Source: Aplectana chamaeleonis
Taxonomy: Eukaryota > Nematoda > Chromadorea > Rhabditida > Cosmocercidae
Reading direction: 5' to 3'
Length of the DNA: 64,000 nucleotides
Assembly (NCBI GenBank): GCA_029168955.1
Contig: JAPDOI010000065.1
Location: forward strand, 558,001-622,000
In this document: in pieces, positions 57,701 through 64,000 of the stretch
Position numbering within the stretch: the first letter of the stretch is position 1
Layout of the letters: each line of letters begins with the position of its first letter
The notes under the pieces: model-generated
Database searches by the model: none
What the model was told of the DNA's origin: nothing
Seen by the model: only the letters and a program-made list of their open reading frames with translations
Made by a program: the position numbers and the translations under genes

Positions 57701-60700
57701 AGCAAGTTTCAAGCTTACTGCCCCATCACTAAAACAGGTGGTATTAAACCTGTTTCAAAACCACTCCCCTTGTTTTTCATAATCCCACCACGGCCGTTGA
57801 TTTTTCCGTGGGAAATCATCAGCCGTTGCGACCATTTCAGCGATTGATCACCCGATCAAACGTTTTCAATCGAATCAACACGAGGCAGGGGTGTTTGCCT
57901 GAATAGATTTGCAGGCAGCGGTGAGGAGCGTCGAGAGGCGCACAACAGCGGGAGCGACCGCTCTCGCCACGTATGGACGCTGCCTAAGGCACTTGCGGCT
58001 TGCGTCGTGGTGCTGGCGCAAGCGCGCGAGAGCGAGCGGGCGAGGGCGCGCGAGAGGGAGCGCCTGTGAGCGGCTAGCGAATTGTGTGCCCACGATGACC
58101 ATCGATTTTGCGTAATCGCACGCTCTCGCCACGTATGGACAGAGCCTAAGGTTCACTGTGATCTACTTTGTCTCTAATGCCATTTAGCTGGTGTAAACTG
58201 TTTAAATATATTGAAAAACTACAAATGCTCGACAAATTCGTGTTTACCACCCTGAAGGACCTCCTACAGAGATATTTTAGATACATATGAGACTTTGACC
58301 GGAGTACCCTATACTTCGTGTAACCCATGGTAGTCTACCGAAAATCGGTAATTGGAAGTCAAACTTGGGTCCACCACCTAAAACTACCACCTCAAAAAAT
58401 AGAGCCTAGTGTCAACAAGCTTTTCGGAAATCATCAGAAGTAGCGTTCGGCCCTCAAAGTTTTCTCACGTCGAGATGCTTTGAGCGGAATCAGCTGACGA
58501 CATTGGAAAATTGACAAATGTCCTTCAACATCATCATCAGCATCCCAAACACATTCACATTCGGTGATGAAACTGTAGAAAAAGCTGAAAGCGCTTCTAG
58601 AACGAGCTAATCGATAAAAAGTGCCGGCCCAACCAATGAAGGAAAGTAGAGTAAGACGCCTATAGCGCCGCTCAGAGAACTATTCCTCACCTACGGGCGG
58701 AAAATCGAATTCTGCGTAAAAAAGTGGTTAGAGTGACCTTGTTTGTCCTAGTATCCTTACCTTGTATGTAAATAGATGTTGGTACATAAACTCTTGGCGC
58801 TTTGCCAAGATTCGTCATCTATCAGCTGGTGCTCAGAGGAAGTTTTTGCTTTCGCTATTTCATGGGTTTTCTTGGTTTAATTCGTTTTTTGAATATTTTT
58901 AGTGTTGCAGGCGGGTGCTTTCCTCTGTGTGCGAGGGGAATTCGCAAGTCCTCGGGGTTCCAAGATATGTTTTCCTGAAATCTTAGTTGGTAAAACCGTG
59001 ATTAAACGATCAATACGGTGAGCAACTTCACGGAATAGTCGAAGTCGGGGATTGGTTTTCCCCGAATTCCATCAAAGACACTATTACATTCATGCTAGAA
59101 TAACACAAAACCTGTGTCAATCACTGAATAATTTCGAAATAGTTTTGAATACTTCTAAATACAACTTTGTTGGAATTTCACAAGAAGAAGCTGAAAGTAT
59201 TGATAATTTTGAATGTGAAAATCAGAAAATAAATTCATCTGCAGACACAAAAAGTTGCGAATCCACCTTGCGTACGAATTGAAGCCCGTGCCGGCAACAC
59301 TCAACATAAAAAAGAATTATAAACGAGAAAAAGTCAGAAAACGCAAAGCGGAAGCCCGGTTGCCCATAAGCAAATCAGAAGACTGAATAAATACTACTAG
59401 CGAGACCTAGCGAAGTTTTCGCTCAAAAAAACTTTCACGTGCGCTAGCTTCCTGAGGCAGATTATTCTGACAAAACGGTATTGACTGCCTTCCGTATATT
59501 CGAAAGTTGCTGTCCGTATGAACTCTCCTGAGCAGAGCAGGCTGCCGCACATTCACAGCAGGATGTCGGGTATGAAAATGTGGGATCAAAAAGCAAAACA
59601 TAAGAAGCCAGCGGTAAATCGTCGGTGGCAACCTGCATCTTATTTACGACCCCTTCCGTCTGTAATGTACCCAAGCTATTATTCTCGCTTTACCATCCCT
59701 GTCATGTTAAGAAAAAAGCGTTCGCAATCTAGATGTGGTTTCCCTTGTTGACCAACACCATGCCTTTGTTCTCAATAAATGAAATATGCCCGTGGATGTT
59801 TATGTTTTTGTGAAGCAGTTTTAGATAAGCTCAGACTTTCAACATATATAAAACTGGTTTATCGAAGTGACTGAGCGGTTGTAATTTGTGACGAACAGAG
59901 AAGAACCGGAAGTGGCGCTGCTGCTTGTTTCGTCAGACTGGCGAGGAAGCGTCTCCAGAGTTTCGCGTACTCCTCAAAACGCGTTGCACGCTTCTCAAGA
60001 TACATGATTTCCTATCTGCTTTCTTCGCTACACAAAGGCTAAGATTTCGCATGGAAAATTGACAAAATCTTGCTGTTTCAATTCTACTTTCTTCATGACG
60101 TACTGCACACTTCCACTGCGGCCCTGCTAACTTTCTATGACGTCCTGCCCATTTCCACCTGGGTCCTGAACACATTTCACGACGTACTGCACACCCCTAC
60201 TGGGGTACTGCACCCATTCCATGACGTCCTGCACATTCTTACTGGGGACCTGCACACTTTCTATGACGTCCTGCACACTCCCACTAAGGTCCTGCACACT
60301 TGATACGACGTTCTGCAGACTCCCATTTGGATCCCGCGCACTCCCACTGGGGTCCTGCACACTCCCACTGGGGTCCTGCGTCCTTCCACTGGGGTCCTGC
60401 ACACTTTCTATGATCTCCTGCATACTCCCATTTTGGTCCTGCACACTCCCATCGGGGTCCTGCGCACTTTCTACGACGTTCTGCACACTCCCGCTGTGGT
60501 CCTGCACACTTTTTACGGCGTCCTGCACACTCCCATTTGGGTCCTGAACACTCCTACTGGGGTCCTGCACATTTTCTATGACGTCCCGCACACTCCTGTT
60601 TGGGTCCTGCACACTTCCACTGGGGTCCTGCACACTTTCTACAACGTTCTGCCCACTCTTGCTGTGGTCCTGCACACTTTCTACGACGTTCTGCGCACTC

Positions 60701-63700
60701 CCACTTGGGTCCTGCAGACTTTTTATGACGTCCTGTACACTCCTGTTTGGGTCCTGCACACTTTCTATGAAGTTCTGCACACTCCCACAGGGGTCCTAGA
60801 CACTTTCTATGACGTCCTGCACACTCTCACTGGGGTTCTGCACACTTTTTACGGCGTCCTGCACACTCCCATTTGGGTCCTAAACACTCCTACTGGGGTC
60901 CTGCACATTTTCTATGACGTCCTGCACACTCTCATTTGGGTCCTGCACACTCCCACTGGGGTCCTGCACACTTTCTACGACGTTCTGCGCACTCCCGCTT
61001 GGGTCCTGCACACTTTTTGTGACGTCCTGTACACTCCTGTTTGGGTCCTGCACTCTCCCACTGAGGTCCTGCACACTATCGATAACGTACTGCACACTCC
61101 TCAAACCCTGGCGGTTCTGAACGGCGTCCCATCCACCACTACTAAATACCTGTCGCCTTGATTAGAGCTTAGCCTTTCTAGAGCTACACGACTCACAGAA
61201 GTTTTCATTACCCAAGGCCAAAAGTGCGCCCCACGGACAAACTCGGTTGCCCCGAGGCGCGCAAGATTCAGGCTAATTTTTTGGTAATCGATGGATGTCC
61301 CTCCCACCCAAATGTTGGTACCATTTCATCCCTGTTTCGATCGGCCATTCCGGAGATCCGCAGAGAAACGCAATTACACACACACACATACACACACAAA
61401 CATACATACAAACATCGGGACATAACTGTTTTAAGTATAAGGATTGGCAAAGCTCCAGAATTTCCAGAATCGCACCATCGCTTTCGCCGAGACCGTGGAG
61501 AATATCCCCTATTTCGCAGCCAAATTAACTCTGTTCCTTCGCGTGCTTGTGCGGAGCGAGGCGAGAGACAGCGTGAAAGTCTGGCCTAGAAGCATACGCT
61601 CGCGCACGCACGCGATCGCCGAAAATAAATTTCACTCCACAAATGAGAATAGATGTGTACCTTCCCGCGCTCCGGACCACGTCTTTTTGATCACTATCTC
61701 CCTGGGAATATTAGTGTCTGATTCGGCAAATCCACGATACACATTACTGAATGCCCCGGATGAGAACAAATGCAGATTCCATAGTTTTAGGGATACCTGA
61801 AATCACAGTTCTGATTACCATACGATTGCTCACTTGTCTTTAAATTGTGATATAAGGTCTGCAAGGACACCCCAGCGTAGCAAATCTGATTGAAGGGACA
61901 AAACGAACTGGTTCGTTTGACAACCCATGCGGCCGAAACAATTGTTAATTTCAAAATATTCTCTACTGGGTCTTCTAATTCAAAAGAGTACAATATTAAA
62001 ATGGTACTCTTTCAGATTAGATGACCTACTTGGTCAGAAAATTTTGGGTCTATCCTAGACGGGGAGGGAGGCACACAAGATTTATTCATAAAAATGAACA
62101 AAAAATCTGATAAAAGATGCTTGATGGTGTTATCAATCATTATTTTTAGTGAAACTCTATTGAAGTATTTCGATTGATTGCATTACCGATCGGTGGTTTA
62201 TTTTATTTCTGACCTGAACCCTTGGTGACCCCCGTCTAGGATAGTGCCAAAATTTTTACTTGAATGTTGTGCTGTGTTTTTTTTTCATAAAGATGTGACA
62301 ACATATGAGAATTATGCTTAGAATATAGACAAGAGACAATAAAAAAAAGTAAAGAATCTATGATACCACTATAAAAGATCAAAGAAATTTTATGAGGTCA
62401 GTAGAAAACAAGGAGTGATAACGCTGTGTTATAGGTATATTATATCTGAAGAAGTTTAGATTTTTGGGGATTAATTCTGAGTACTTCCCCCACCAAATAG
62501 CTCTGCACTCTTTCGTCATCGTTCTCTTACTGATAAGCCCACGATATCGTGTTTTCGAATTAATACGCTATCGTAATATCTAGATACCCAGTAGACTATT
62601 ATTTTTGATTCCCCAACTAGATGTGCACCAAGGACTGGTCGATAACGCTGTGAGCTCTCATAAATTTAACTAATTCTATAGACACAACAACAGTGATTGA
62701 TAGTGATATAAAAACGTCTAATTGCAAGGTATTTTCATTTCTAAAATTCGTTTTTGGTTCAGAGGATGTGCGCCAGTATTCCTGTGCGCGATCATCAAGC
62801 TCCTCACCCCCTAGACTGCAGGTCCACGAGACCTAAAAGTGCGCATACCGCTTTCTGAGAACCTCAGTAACCTGGAATGGGCCCGCGAGGTAGGCAAATG
62901 TCGAGAGAAAAAACCGCAGGGAGGAGAATAGTGGCATAGTTCCATCAGCTCCGTACACGCTTAACGAAAGTTCGACCTACGGGCAGATCTGGGCTCTATA
63001 CTAGACGGGGGGGGGGACCCAGGATTTACTGTTAGAAATGAAGCATAACTCTAATGGAAGATGCTTGACACTGCTATCAATCGCTGTTGTTATGCAAACA
63101 GTATAGAAATACTTCTATTGCTAACTTTTCAGTCGGTGGTTCATTTGATTTCACTCTTGAATCTTGAATGCCCCTCCCTCGTCTAGGATAGTGCTCAGAT
63201 CTGCCCGTGCTGTGAATAATTGATCCTTCCAAACGATGAATACTCGCAAATAGATATCTAGCAACAATGAGTGGAAATCAGTGGGACCAAGAATCGCTTC
63301 GAAAGACCTTGTTACCAGCTAGGTCTGCCACATTCTGAAACACGATTAGCAAATTGAGAAAAGCTAACTTGCCTCACGCTCGTCTTCAATTCTTAATGCG
63401 AGAACGTCGGCAGAGTTAGTATATCCCATAGGCGGGGCGGGAGCCGGCCAACCGGGGAAAGCAATCGAGTAAGAATGGAACACTACCGAGCACTTTTTCG
63501 GAAGATATGGACATCTCCGCTCTAGTGCTTCCTTATCATAAACGCAAATATGCCGCATATCACATTTGATTATCTCTACCAAAAACAAAACCACTTGTTT
63601 GTGGTCTGTTTGGAGGGAAAGTAATGCCCATTACACAGCCGGACGCCGCGGGGGAGATTCGTTGCGCTTTGAAATCATCACGTTACCTTCTTCGTTGCGA

Positions 63701-63711
63701 TCGCTCAGCAT
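36511..63711 (-). CDS. GSK3-like protein kinase, ten-exon gene model
   Basis: Joined exons give 1281 nt, 426 residues and a stop. All nine junction phases agree. The N-lobe has a Gly-rich loop ([11 protein letters not shown], 88-98), the catalytic Lys in IVIKK (Lys113) and the helix-C Glu in FEINVLKKL (Glu129). The C-lobe has HRDIKPQN (209-216), DFG (230-232), Tyr246 at the exact spacing of the GSK3 activation-loop Tyr, [13 protein letters not shown] (278-290) and a GSK3-type tail, HPFFxx-like NPFFKDIFD and RRPNGKP. On alignment, GSK3 residues Arg96 and Lys205, which bind the primed phosphate, are Phe128 and Ala235; Arg180 is kept (Arg210). YYRAPE is degenerate (ILRKSSE, 251-257). The family phosphorylates Ser/Thr; nematodes carry many divergent members. 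It is either an active divergent kinase or a young pseudogene. Two introns use GCAAGT donors. Start: ATG after a TTTTAG acceptor. Confidence 0.85.
36823..37451. mobile_element. Foldback TTAA MITE, AGGCAGCATACACGCTC family
   Basis: Arms of about 290 bp are inverted copies, from AGGCAGCATACACGCTCACA to TGTGAGCGTGTATGCTGCCT. Right flank TTAA, left TTAC. It lies just upstream of kinase exon 10, in intron 9. Confidence 0.85.
37524..38008. mobile_element. TTAA MITE, same family, tandem partner 1
   Basis: Ends AGGCAGCATACACGCTCAAA and GCGAGCGTGTATGCTGCCT. Flanked by TTGA (left) and TTAA (38009-38012). Confidence 0.8.
38013..38492. mobile_element. TTAA MITE, same family, tandem partner 2
   Basis: Ends AGGCAGCAGACAAAAAG and TTGAGCGTGTCTGCTGCCT. 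It shares the single TTAA at 38009-38012 with partner 1 and has TTAA at 38493-38496. Confidence 0.8.
38493..39768. other. Intron 9 spacer
   Basis: No exon recognised. A single TTAA-MITE end (TTAAAGGCAGCATACAATCT) lies at 39379. Segment 38880-38935 (CGCTCAACC.GTGGCGAGCG) resembles 7625-7660 inside the inner hAT. Confidence 0.4.
39769..40345. mobile_element. MITE with AATCGCCGAATTCAATGC ends and CACGTG cluster
   Basis: Terminal repeats of about 45 bp (AATCGCCGAATTCAATGCAT and the inverse of ATGCGGCGATTT). Flanks TCTCAGTT (39761-39768) and TCTGAGTT (40346-40353) suggest an 8-bp duplication with one change. Five CACGTG hexamers lie inside (39888, 40187, 40215, 40243, 40262). Confidence 0.75.
40346..41361. 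other. Intron 9 spacer
   Basis: Carries a lone TTAA-MITE end (TTAAAGGCAGTGGTCGCGAA) near 40366. The block AACTACTTCAGCTAGATTTT occurs near 40383 and in close form near 40510. No exon was seen. Confidence 0.4.
41362..41835. mobile_element. TTAA MITE, AGGCACAGTCCAAGC family
   Basis: Ends AGGCACAGTCCAAGCTCAGG and GGTTGGACTGTGCCT, with TTAA at 41358-41361 and 41836-41839. A single end of the same family is at 54306. The 167-codon plus-strand frame across its right half is incidental. Confidence 0.85.
41840..43181. other. Intron 9 spacer
   Basis: No exon recognised. Segment 42440-42510 has CGAATATTTCG-type motifs like those of the 44.5-kb array. A plus-strand frame 41840-41997 ([15 protein letters not shown]) is open but unrecognised. 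Confidence 0.35.
43190..44487. mobile_element. Non-autonomous hAT, GTGTGCGGAATTTT family
   Basis: Left terminus CAGAAGTGTGCGGAATTTTC, right terminus TTTTTTCTGCACATCCCTG, with a perfect 8-bp duplication ATTGGCAT (43182-43189 and 44488-44495). CTGTTTTCTG motifs recur near both ends, as in the copies at 15.6 and 33 kb. Confidence 0.9.
43430..43500 (+). repeat. tRNA-like / SINE-like segment
   Basis: TGTGGCGTGGTGGGAGG resembles a pol III A box, and 45 nt on, GAGTTCGATCCTAGGC resembles a B box. A GCGATGCTGATCGC hairpin lies between. No complete cloverleaf can be drawn with confidence. Confidence 0.3.
44545..44810. repeat. AT-rich 42-bp array
   Basis: About six units of 42 bp built from TATTCGAATATTCGGAGAAG and TCAATTTTTCGAATAATTCG. 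The minus-strand frame repeats [14 protein letters not shown] (14 residues). It lies in intron 9 just beside the hAT. Confidence 0.9.
45003..45655. repeat. Inverted repeat, about 160-bp arms
   Basis: Arms 45010-45165 (GTTCAACTGCGCATTGCCAT to TACATTGGATCCGACTCATT) and 45485-45655 (inverse) are separated by about 320 bp. Confidence 0.85.
45656..46158. other. Intron 9 spacer
   Basis: No exon or clear repeat. A partial terminus like the GC-rich MITE (AAGGCCCCTTTCAGAGTTTG) lies at 46050. Confidence 0.4.
46159..46374. mobile_element. GC-rich MITE, short copy
   Basis: Starts AGGCCCCTGCTAGAGTTGG and ends ACTCTGACAGGAGCCT. It contains ATCGACCGGGTGGGTGTTGG. Confidence 0.65.
46530..46750. mobile_element. 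MITE related to 26770-26990 (inverted)
   Basis: Shares CGTTGGCGCGTTTGATGATA and GAAATCGTTCCCTCGCCAAT in reverse orientation relative to 26770-26990. Its ends are degraded. Confidence 0.55.
47094..47180 (-). CDS. Kinase exon 9
   Basis: Acceptor TTTCGTTCAG. Encodes [20 protein letters not shown], then KNKWKDIKA, equivalent to IIKVLGTPT...MNPNY of GSK3. The donor GTGCGC is weak. About five residues (HPWTK region) are missing before exon 10, so a microexon could be overlooked. Confidence 0.78.
47247..47367 (-). CDS. Kinase exon 8 (helix F)
   Basis: Acceptor TTTTCTTGAG. Encodes [20 protein letters not shown], then [20 protein letters not shown]. The donor GTGGGA is weak. A stronger GTAAAG nine bases on would keep phase and add VGH, but makes the spacing to the next motif three residues longer than in GSK3. 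Confidence 0.82.
47370..48724. other. Intron 7 segment with a GC-rich block
   Basis: At 47812-48474 the minus strand is open for 220 codons (Cys/Arg-rich, [20 protein letters not shown]...). I recognise no domain, the opposite strand is also partly open, and composition alone could explain it. I do not call it a gene. Confidence 0.35.
48725..51175. repeat. Giant foldback element, about 0.8-kb arms
   Basis: The left arm 48725-49590 and right arm 50384-51175 are inverted copies, from GGATTTGGTCAGAAGGCGCG to ATGTGGTGTTTTGAGTAAC, around an 0.8-kb centre. The arms carry AGAAGATATACGAATAG and TCGAATATTCG-type motifs. The centre includes a TTAA-MITE end (TAAAGGCGGTGGTCACG, 50105). Confidence 0.88.
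51176..52120. other. Intron 7 spacer
   Basis: No exon recognised. It contains a TTTGTTTTGTTTTG run near 51465. Confidence 0.35.
52121..52196. repeat. (TTCCTGC)n, about 11 copies
   Basis: Perfect tandem 7-mers CTTCCTG. Confidence 0.97.
52321..52752 (+). repeat. Three tandem 145-bp units
   Basis: TGTTTAACATTAACTACTTC starts at 52321, 52466 and 52612. Each unit runs through CATATCAAGTGATATTATC and ACACGTTGTAGGCTGTACTT. The third unit leads directly into the 42-bp array. Confidence 0.95.
52755..53225. repeat. 42-bp minisatellite with TGACGTCA
   Basis: About eleven units of CATCTGATGACGTCATCAGG then ACGTCGTGCCAAGTACATAG GG. A palindromic TGACGTCA core (the CRE-type bZIP site) recurs, exact in about five units. 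Frames stay open on both strands because 42 is a multiple of three. Confidence 0.95.
53362..53936. mobile_element. Foldback MITE, GTCTTACAAGCGAAAG ends
   Basis: Arms of about 190 bp: TACAAGCGAAAGAGGTTTGG to GAAACAAACCGTTGT, inverse on the right. It contains ACTTCTTAACAG and AAAAGTGAACAAT blocks in both arms. Confidence 0.85.
53937..54927. other. Intron 7 spacer near exon 7
   Basis: Contains one end of the AGGCACAGTCCAAGC MITE (54306). Minus-strand frames at 54075-54317 are open but unrecognised. Confidence 0.35.
54928..54975 (-). CDS. Kinase exon 7 (P+1 loop), tentative
   Basis: Acceptor ATCCGACCAG, donor GTGAAT, 48 bp, phases fit both neighbours. Encodes [15 protein letters not shown], aligning with YYRAPELIFG... 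of GSK3 but with one extra residue. In a frame shifted by one base the start reads YYERAQ, so a compensated indel may have altered YYR-PE. Confidence 0.55.
55075..55211 (-). CDS. Kinase exon 6 (HRD and DFG)
   Basis: Acceptor TGATTTCTAG, donor GTGAGC. Encodes [20 protein letters not shown], then [14 protein letters not shown] and QPSYHVTR. The catalytic Asp211, Asn216 and DFG Asp230 are intact. Confidence 0.92.
55285..55422 (-). CDS. Kinase exon 5 (hinge, helix D-E)
   Basis: Acceptor AATCTTTCAG, donor AGA then GTCAGT. Encodes [20 protein letters not shown], then [20 protein letters not shown] and QYHLLR, matching GSK3 from its hinge to just before the HRD at equal length. Confidence 0.8.
55487..55596 (-). 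CDS. Kinase exon 4 (helix C)
   Basis: Acceptor GGTTTTCAG. Encodes [20 protein letters not shown], then [16 protein letters not shown]. The donor is again GCAAGT. The next GT donor (AAG|TTTTCC gives none; GCAA|GTTTTC) shifts the frame into stops in exon 5. Confidence 0.85.
55597..56021. other. Intron 3 start, with a kinase-like false exon
   Basis: On the minus strand 55660-55760 is open with usable splice sites and reads [20 protein letters not shown], loosely like an N-lobe lacking the Lys. It could also splice in phase to exon 4. See the rejected items. Confidence 0.3.
56274..56840. mobile_element. TTAA MITE nested, partner 1
   Basis: Ends AGGCAGCGTGCGCGATGAAA and TTTCATCGCAAACAATGCCT, with TTAA at 56270-56273 and 56841-56844. 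Confidence 0.8.
56845..57303. mobile_element. TTAA MITE nested, partner 2
   Basis: Ends AGGCATCGTACGCGCAGAG and CCAGCGCGAACGATGCCT. It shares the TTAA at 56841-56844 with partner 1 and has TTAA at 57304-57307. Confidence 0.8.
57552..58146. mobile_element. PIF/Harbinger-like MITE with long inverted arms
   Basis: Ends GGCTCCGTCCATACGTGGCG and CGCCACGTATGGACAGAGCC, with TAA on both sides (57549-57551 and 58147-58149). The arms are about 150 bp and very GC-rich (GCTCTCGCGCGCTTGCGCCA). The left TAA overlaps the TTAA of the preceding MITE. Confidence 0.88.
58150..59050. other. Intron 3 spacer
   Basis: No repeat or exon recognised with confidence. Confidence 0.35.
59052..59384 (+). pseudogene. Possible coding fragment in intron 3, opposite strand
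   Basis: The first frame reads [20 protein letters not shown], then [20 protein letters not shown]. After a one-base shift near 59270 a second frame continues [20 protein letters not shown], then [19 protein letters not shown], with a stop followed at once by AATAAA (59386). The lysine-rich end plus poly(A) signal suggests a retrocopied or degraded gene. I do not recognise the family. Confidence 0.3.
59552..59751 (+). CDS. Possible small gene or last exon in intron 3
   Basis: After TTCACAGCAG, a frame reads [20 protein letters not shown], then [20 protein letters not shown] and [14 protein letters not shown] with a stop. AATAAA follows at 59776. The protein is basic, with Tyr/Pro-rich and Arg/Lys-rich parts. 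It lies inside the kinase intron on the opposite strand. Family unknown. Confidence 0.32.
60086..61110. repeat. 42-bp minisatellite array B (2 x 21 bp)
   Basis: About 24 units. Each is two 21-bp halves: GTCCTGCACACTTTCTACGA C and GTCCTGCACACTCCCACTGG G, with the order sometimes varied. The plus strand stays open for up to 242 codons (repeating [14 protein letters not shown]), the minus strand for 217. It is the reverse complement of array A in consensus. It fills part of kinase intron 3. Confidence 0.96.
61376..61413. repeat. Imperfect (CA)n tract
   Basis: CACACACACATACACACACA and following ACATACATACA. Confidence 0.9.
61661..61796 (-). CDS. Kinase exon 3 (Gly loop and catalytic Lys)
   Basis: Acceptor GTGATTTCAG, donor GTACAC. 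Encodes [20 protein letters not shown], then RGFAESD and [14 protein letters not shown]. The ATP-binding loop and VAIK-type Lys make the kinase assignment secure. Confidence 0.85.
62036..62262. mobile_element. CTAGACGGGG MITE, copy 1
   Basis: Inverted ends GGGTCTATCCTAGACGGGG and CCCCCGTCTAGGATAGTGCC, flanked by AAAATTTT on both sides. It contains GTTATCAATCATTATTTTTA, shared with 34.5 and 63.0 kb. Confidence 0.8.
62263..62977. other. Intron 2 spacer
   Basis: No exon or clear repeat seen. Confidence 0.35.
62978..63210. mobile_element. CTAGACGGGG MITE, copy 2
   Basis: Ends GGGCTCTATACTAGACGGGG and CTCGTCTAGGATAGTGCT, flanked on both sides by the palindrome CAGATCTG. Confidence 0.8.
63373..63575 (-). 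CDS. Kinase exon 2
   Basis: Acceptor TTTTTGGTAG. Reads [20 protein letters not shown], then CPYLPKKC and [20 protein letters not shown], ending DERE. The donor is a GC type, GAG then GCAAGT. A GT donor two bases on (GTTAGC) would break the phase. This N-terminal extension has no family I recognise. Confidence 0.65.
63687..63711 (-). CDS. Kinase exon 1 (start codon)
   Basis: Reads MLSDRNEE plus one base, followed by donor GTAACG. The 26-nt leader 63712-63737 is preceded by AAATTTTAG, a typical nematode acceptor that could receive a trans-spliced leader. The phase matches exon 2. Confidence 0.6.
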
Positions 63712-63737
63712 TCCGATAATCGAAGGACGTGTGCTTG

Positions 63738-63746
63738 CTAAAATTT
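63738..63746 (-). promoter_or_regulatory. Splice acceptor ahead of the kinase start
   Basis: On the minus strand AAAATTTTAG immediately precedes the 26-nt leader and ATG. In nematodes such a site often accepts a trans-spliced leader. An ordinary cis-spliced upstream exon beyond the window is the alternative. Confidence 0.45.
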
Positions 63747-63811
63747 TCTTGTCATATCAAGATCTTGTGTATTGACGGAAAACTGCGGCTGATAGTGCGG
63801 GAATCGAAATT

Positions 63812-64000
63812 TAAGCACTCTCCTAGATGAGGGGGGGGGGCACCCACGATTCAAGACAGTAATGAAAGAAACTGCAGAGTGGTTAGTCTACCAAATGAAG
63901 TATTTTTTCAGAGCTTTCATAAAAAACAATGAAGCTGAGAGCACTATTGGGCATCTTTTATCCCAGTTTCTCATCATTTTTAATGGATAAATCTTGGGTG
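63812..64000. mobile_element. CTAGACGGGG MITE, copy 3, cut by the window end
   Basis: Begins GCACTCTCCTAGATGAGGGG after AAATTTAA. Its right end is outside the window. Confidence 0.55.

Noticed and set aside
60127..61161. ORFs of 217-242 codons on both strands
   Set aside because: Same cause: a 42-bp array open on both strands. Not evidence of a repetitive protein.
61818..61985. Minus-strand frame [17 protein letters not shown] as an extra kinase exon
   Set aside because: It has a good GTGAGC donor, but its phase does not fit exon 3, while exon 2 at 63.4 kb does.
1..64000. CRISPR arrays, operons, prokaryotic promoters, rRNA
   Set aside because: The DNA is clearly eukaryotic. Repeats are directly adjacent without unique spacers of constant length, and no rRNA or complete tRNA was recognised.

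Overview
This window is eukaryotic, repeat-saturated DNA. It is most likely from a clade V parasitic nematode of the hookworm type (Strongylida). That call is an inference from the TE mix (an RTE with a nematode-like layout, Tc1/mariner, TTAA MITEs), a divergent GSK3-like kinase of the sort expanded in nematodes, and a TTTTAG acceptor just ahead of a start codon. No genus is claimed and no database was searched.

One host gene is well supported. It is a minus-strand GSK3-like protein kinase spread over about 27 kb, from a start codon at 63711 to a stop at 36511, in ten exons. All exon phases join, giving a 426-residue reading frame. Two of its introns appear to be GC-AG introns, both with the donor GCAAGT. 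The kinase keeps the catalytic Lys, HRD and DFG, but on alignment it has lost two of the three GSK3 priming-phosphate residues and has an abnormal YYRAPE segment. Its introns are packed with repeats. A few small candidate exons or ORFs elsewhere (1.7, 2.9, 10.3, 59.1 and 59.6 kb) are weakly supported.

Layout. 1-5.5 kb: sparse, with one GGGAAGTTCCC MITE. 5.6-8.7 kb: a hAT element with a second hAT nested inside it, each with a perfect 8-bp target duplication. 10.6-11.2 kb: a 42-bp minisatellite. 12.6-14.0 kb: an uninterrupted copy of a 1.3-kb repeat whose second copy (25.8-31.5 kb, inverted) is split by a 2.9-kb TA-flanked element and a full-length decayed Tc1 transposon; the first copy serves as the empty site for both. 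17.3-20.6 kb: an apparently intact RTE retrotransposon (1007 aa, endonuclease plus reverse transcriptase). 21-22 kb: tandem GC-rich MITEs with 3-bp target duplications. 23.1-25.7 kb: a Penelope-like element with 70-bp inverted repeats, inserted into a TTAA MITE. 32-36.3 kb: nested MITEs, a hAT, and a mariner rebuilt as two inverted 3' halves. 36.5-63.7 kb: the kinase gene and its repeat-filled introns.

The most unusual pattern is the recurrence of a 42-bp period. Five separate arrays (7.9, 10.6, 44.5, 52.8 and 60.1 kb) share this period, and four of them appear to share a GACGTCCTG-containing unit, in different orientations and in different hosts, one being inside a hAT element. The 42-bp length is a multiple of three, so the arrays generate long ORFs with no evidence of being genes.
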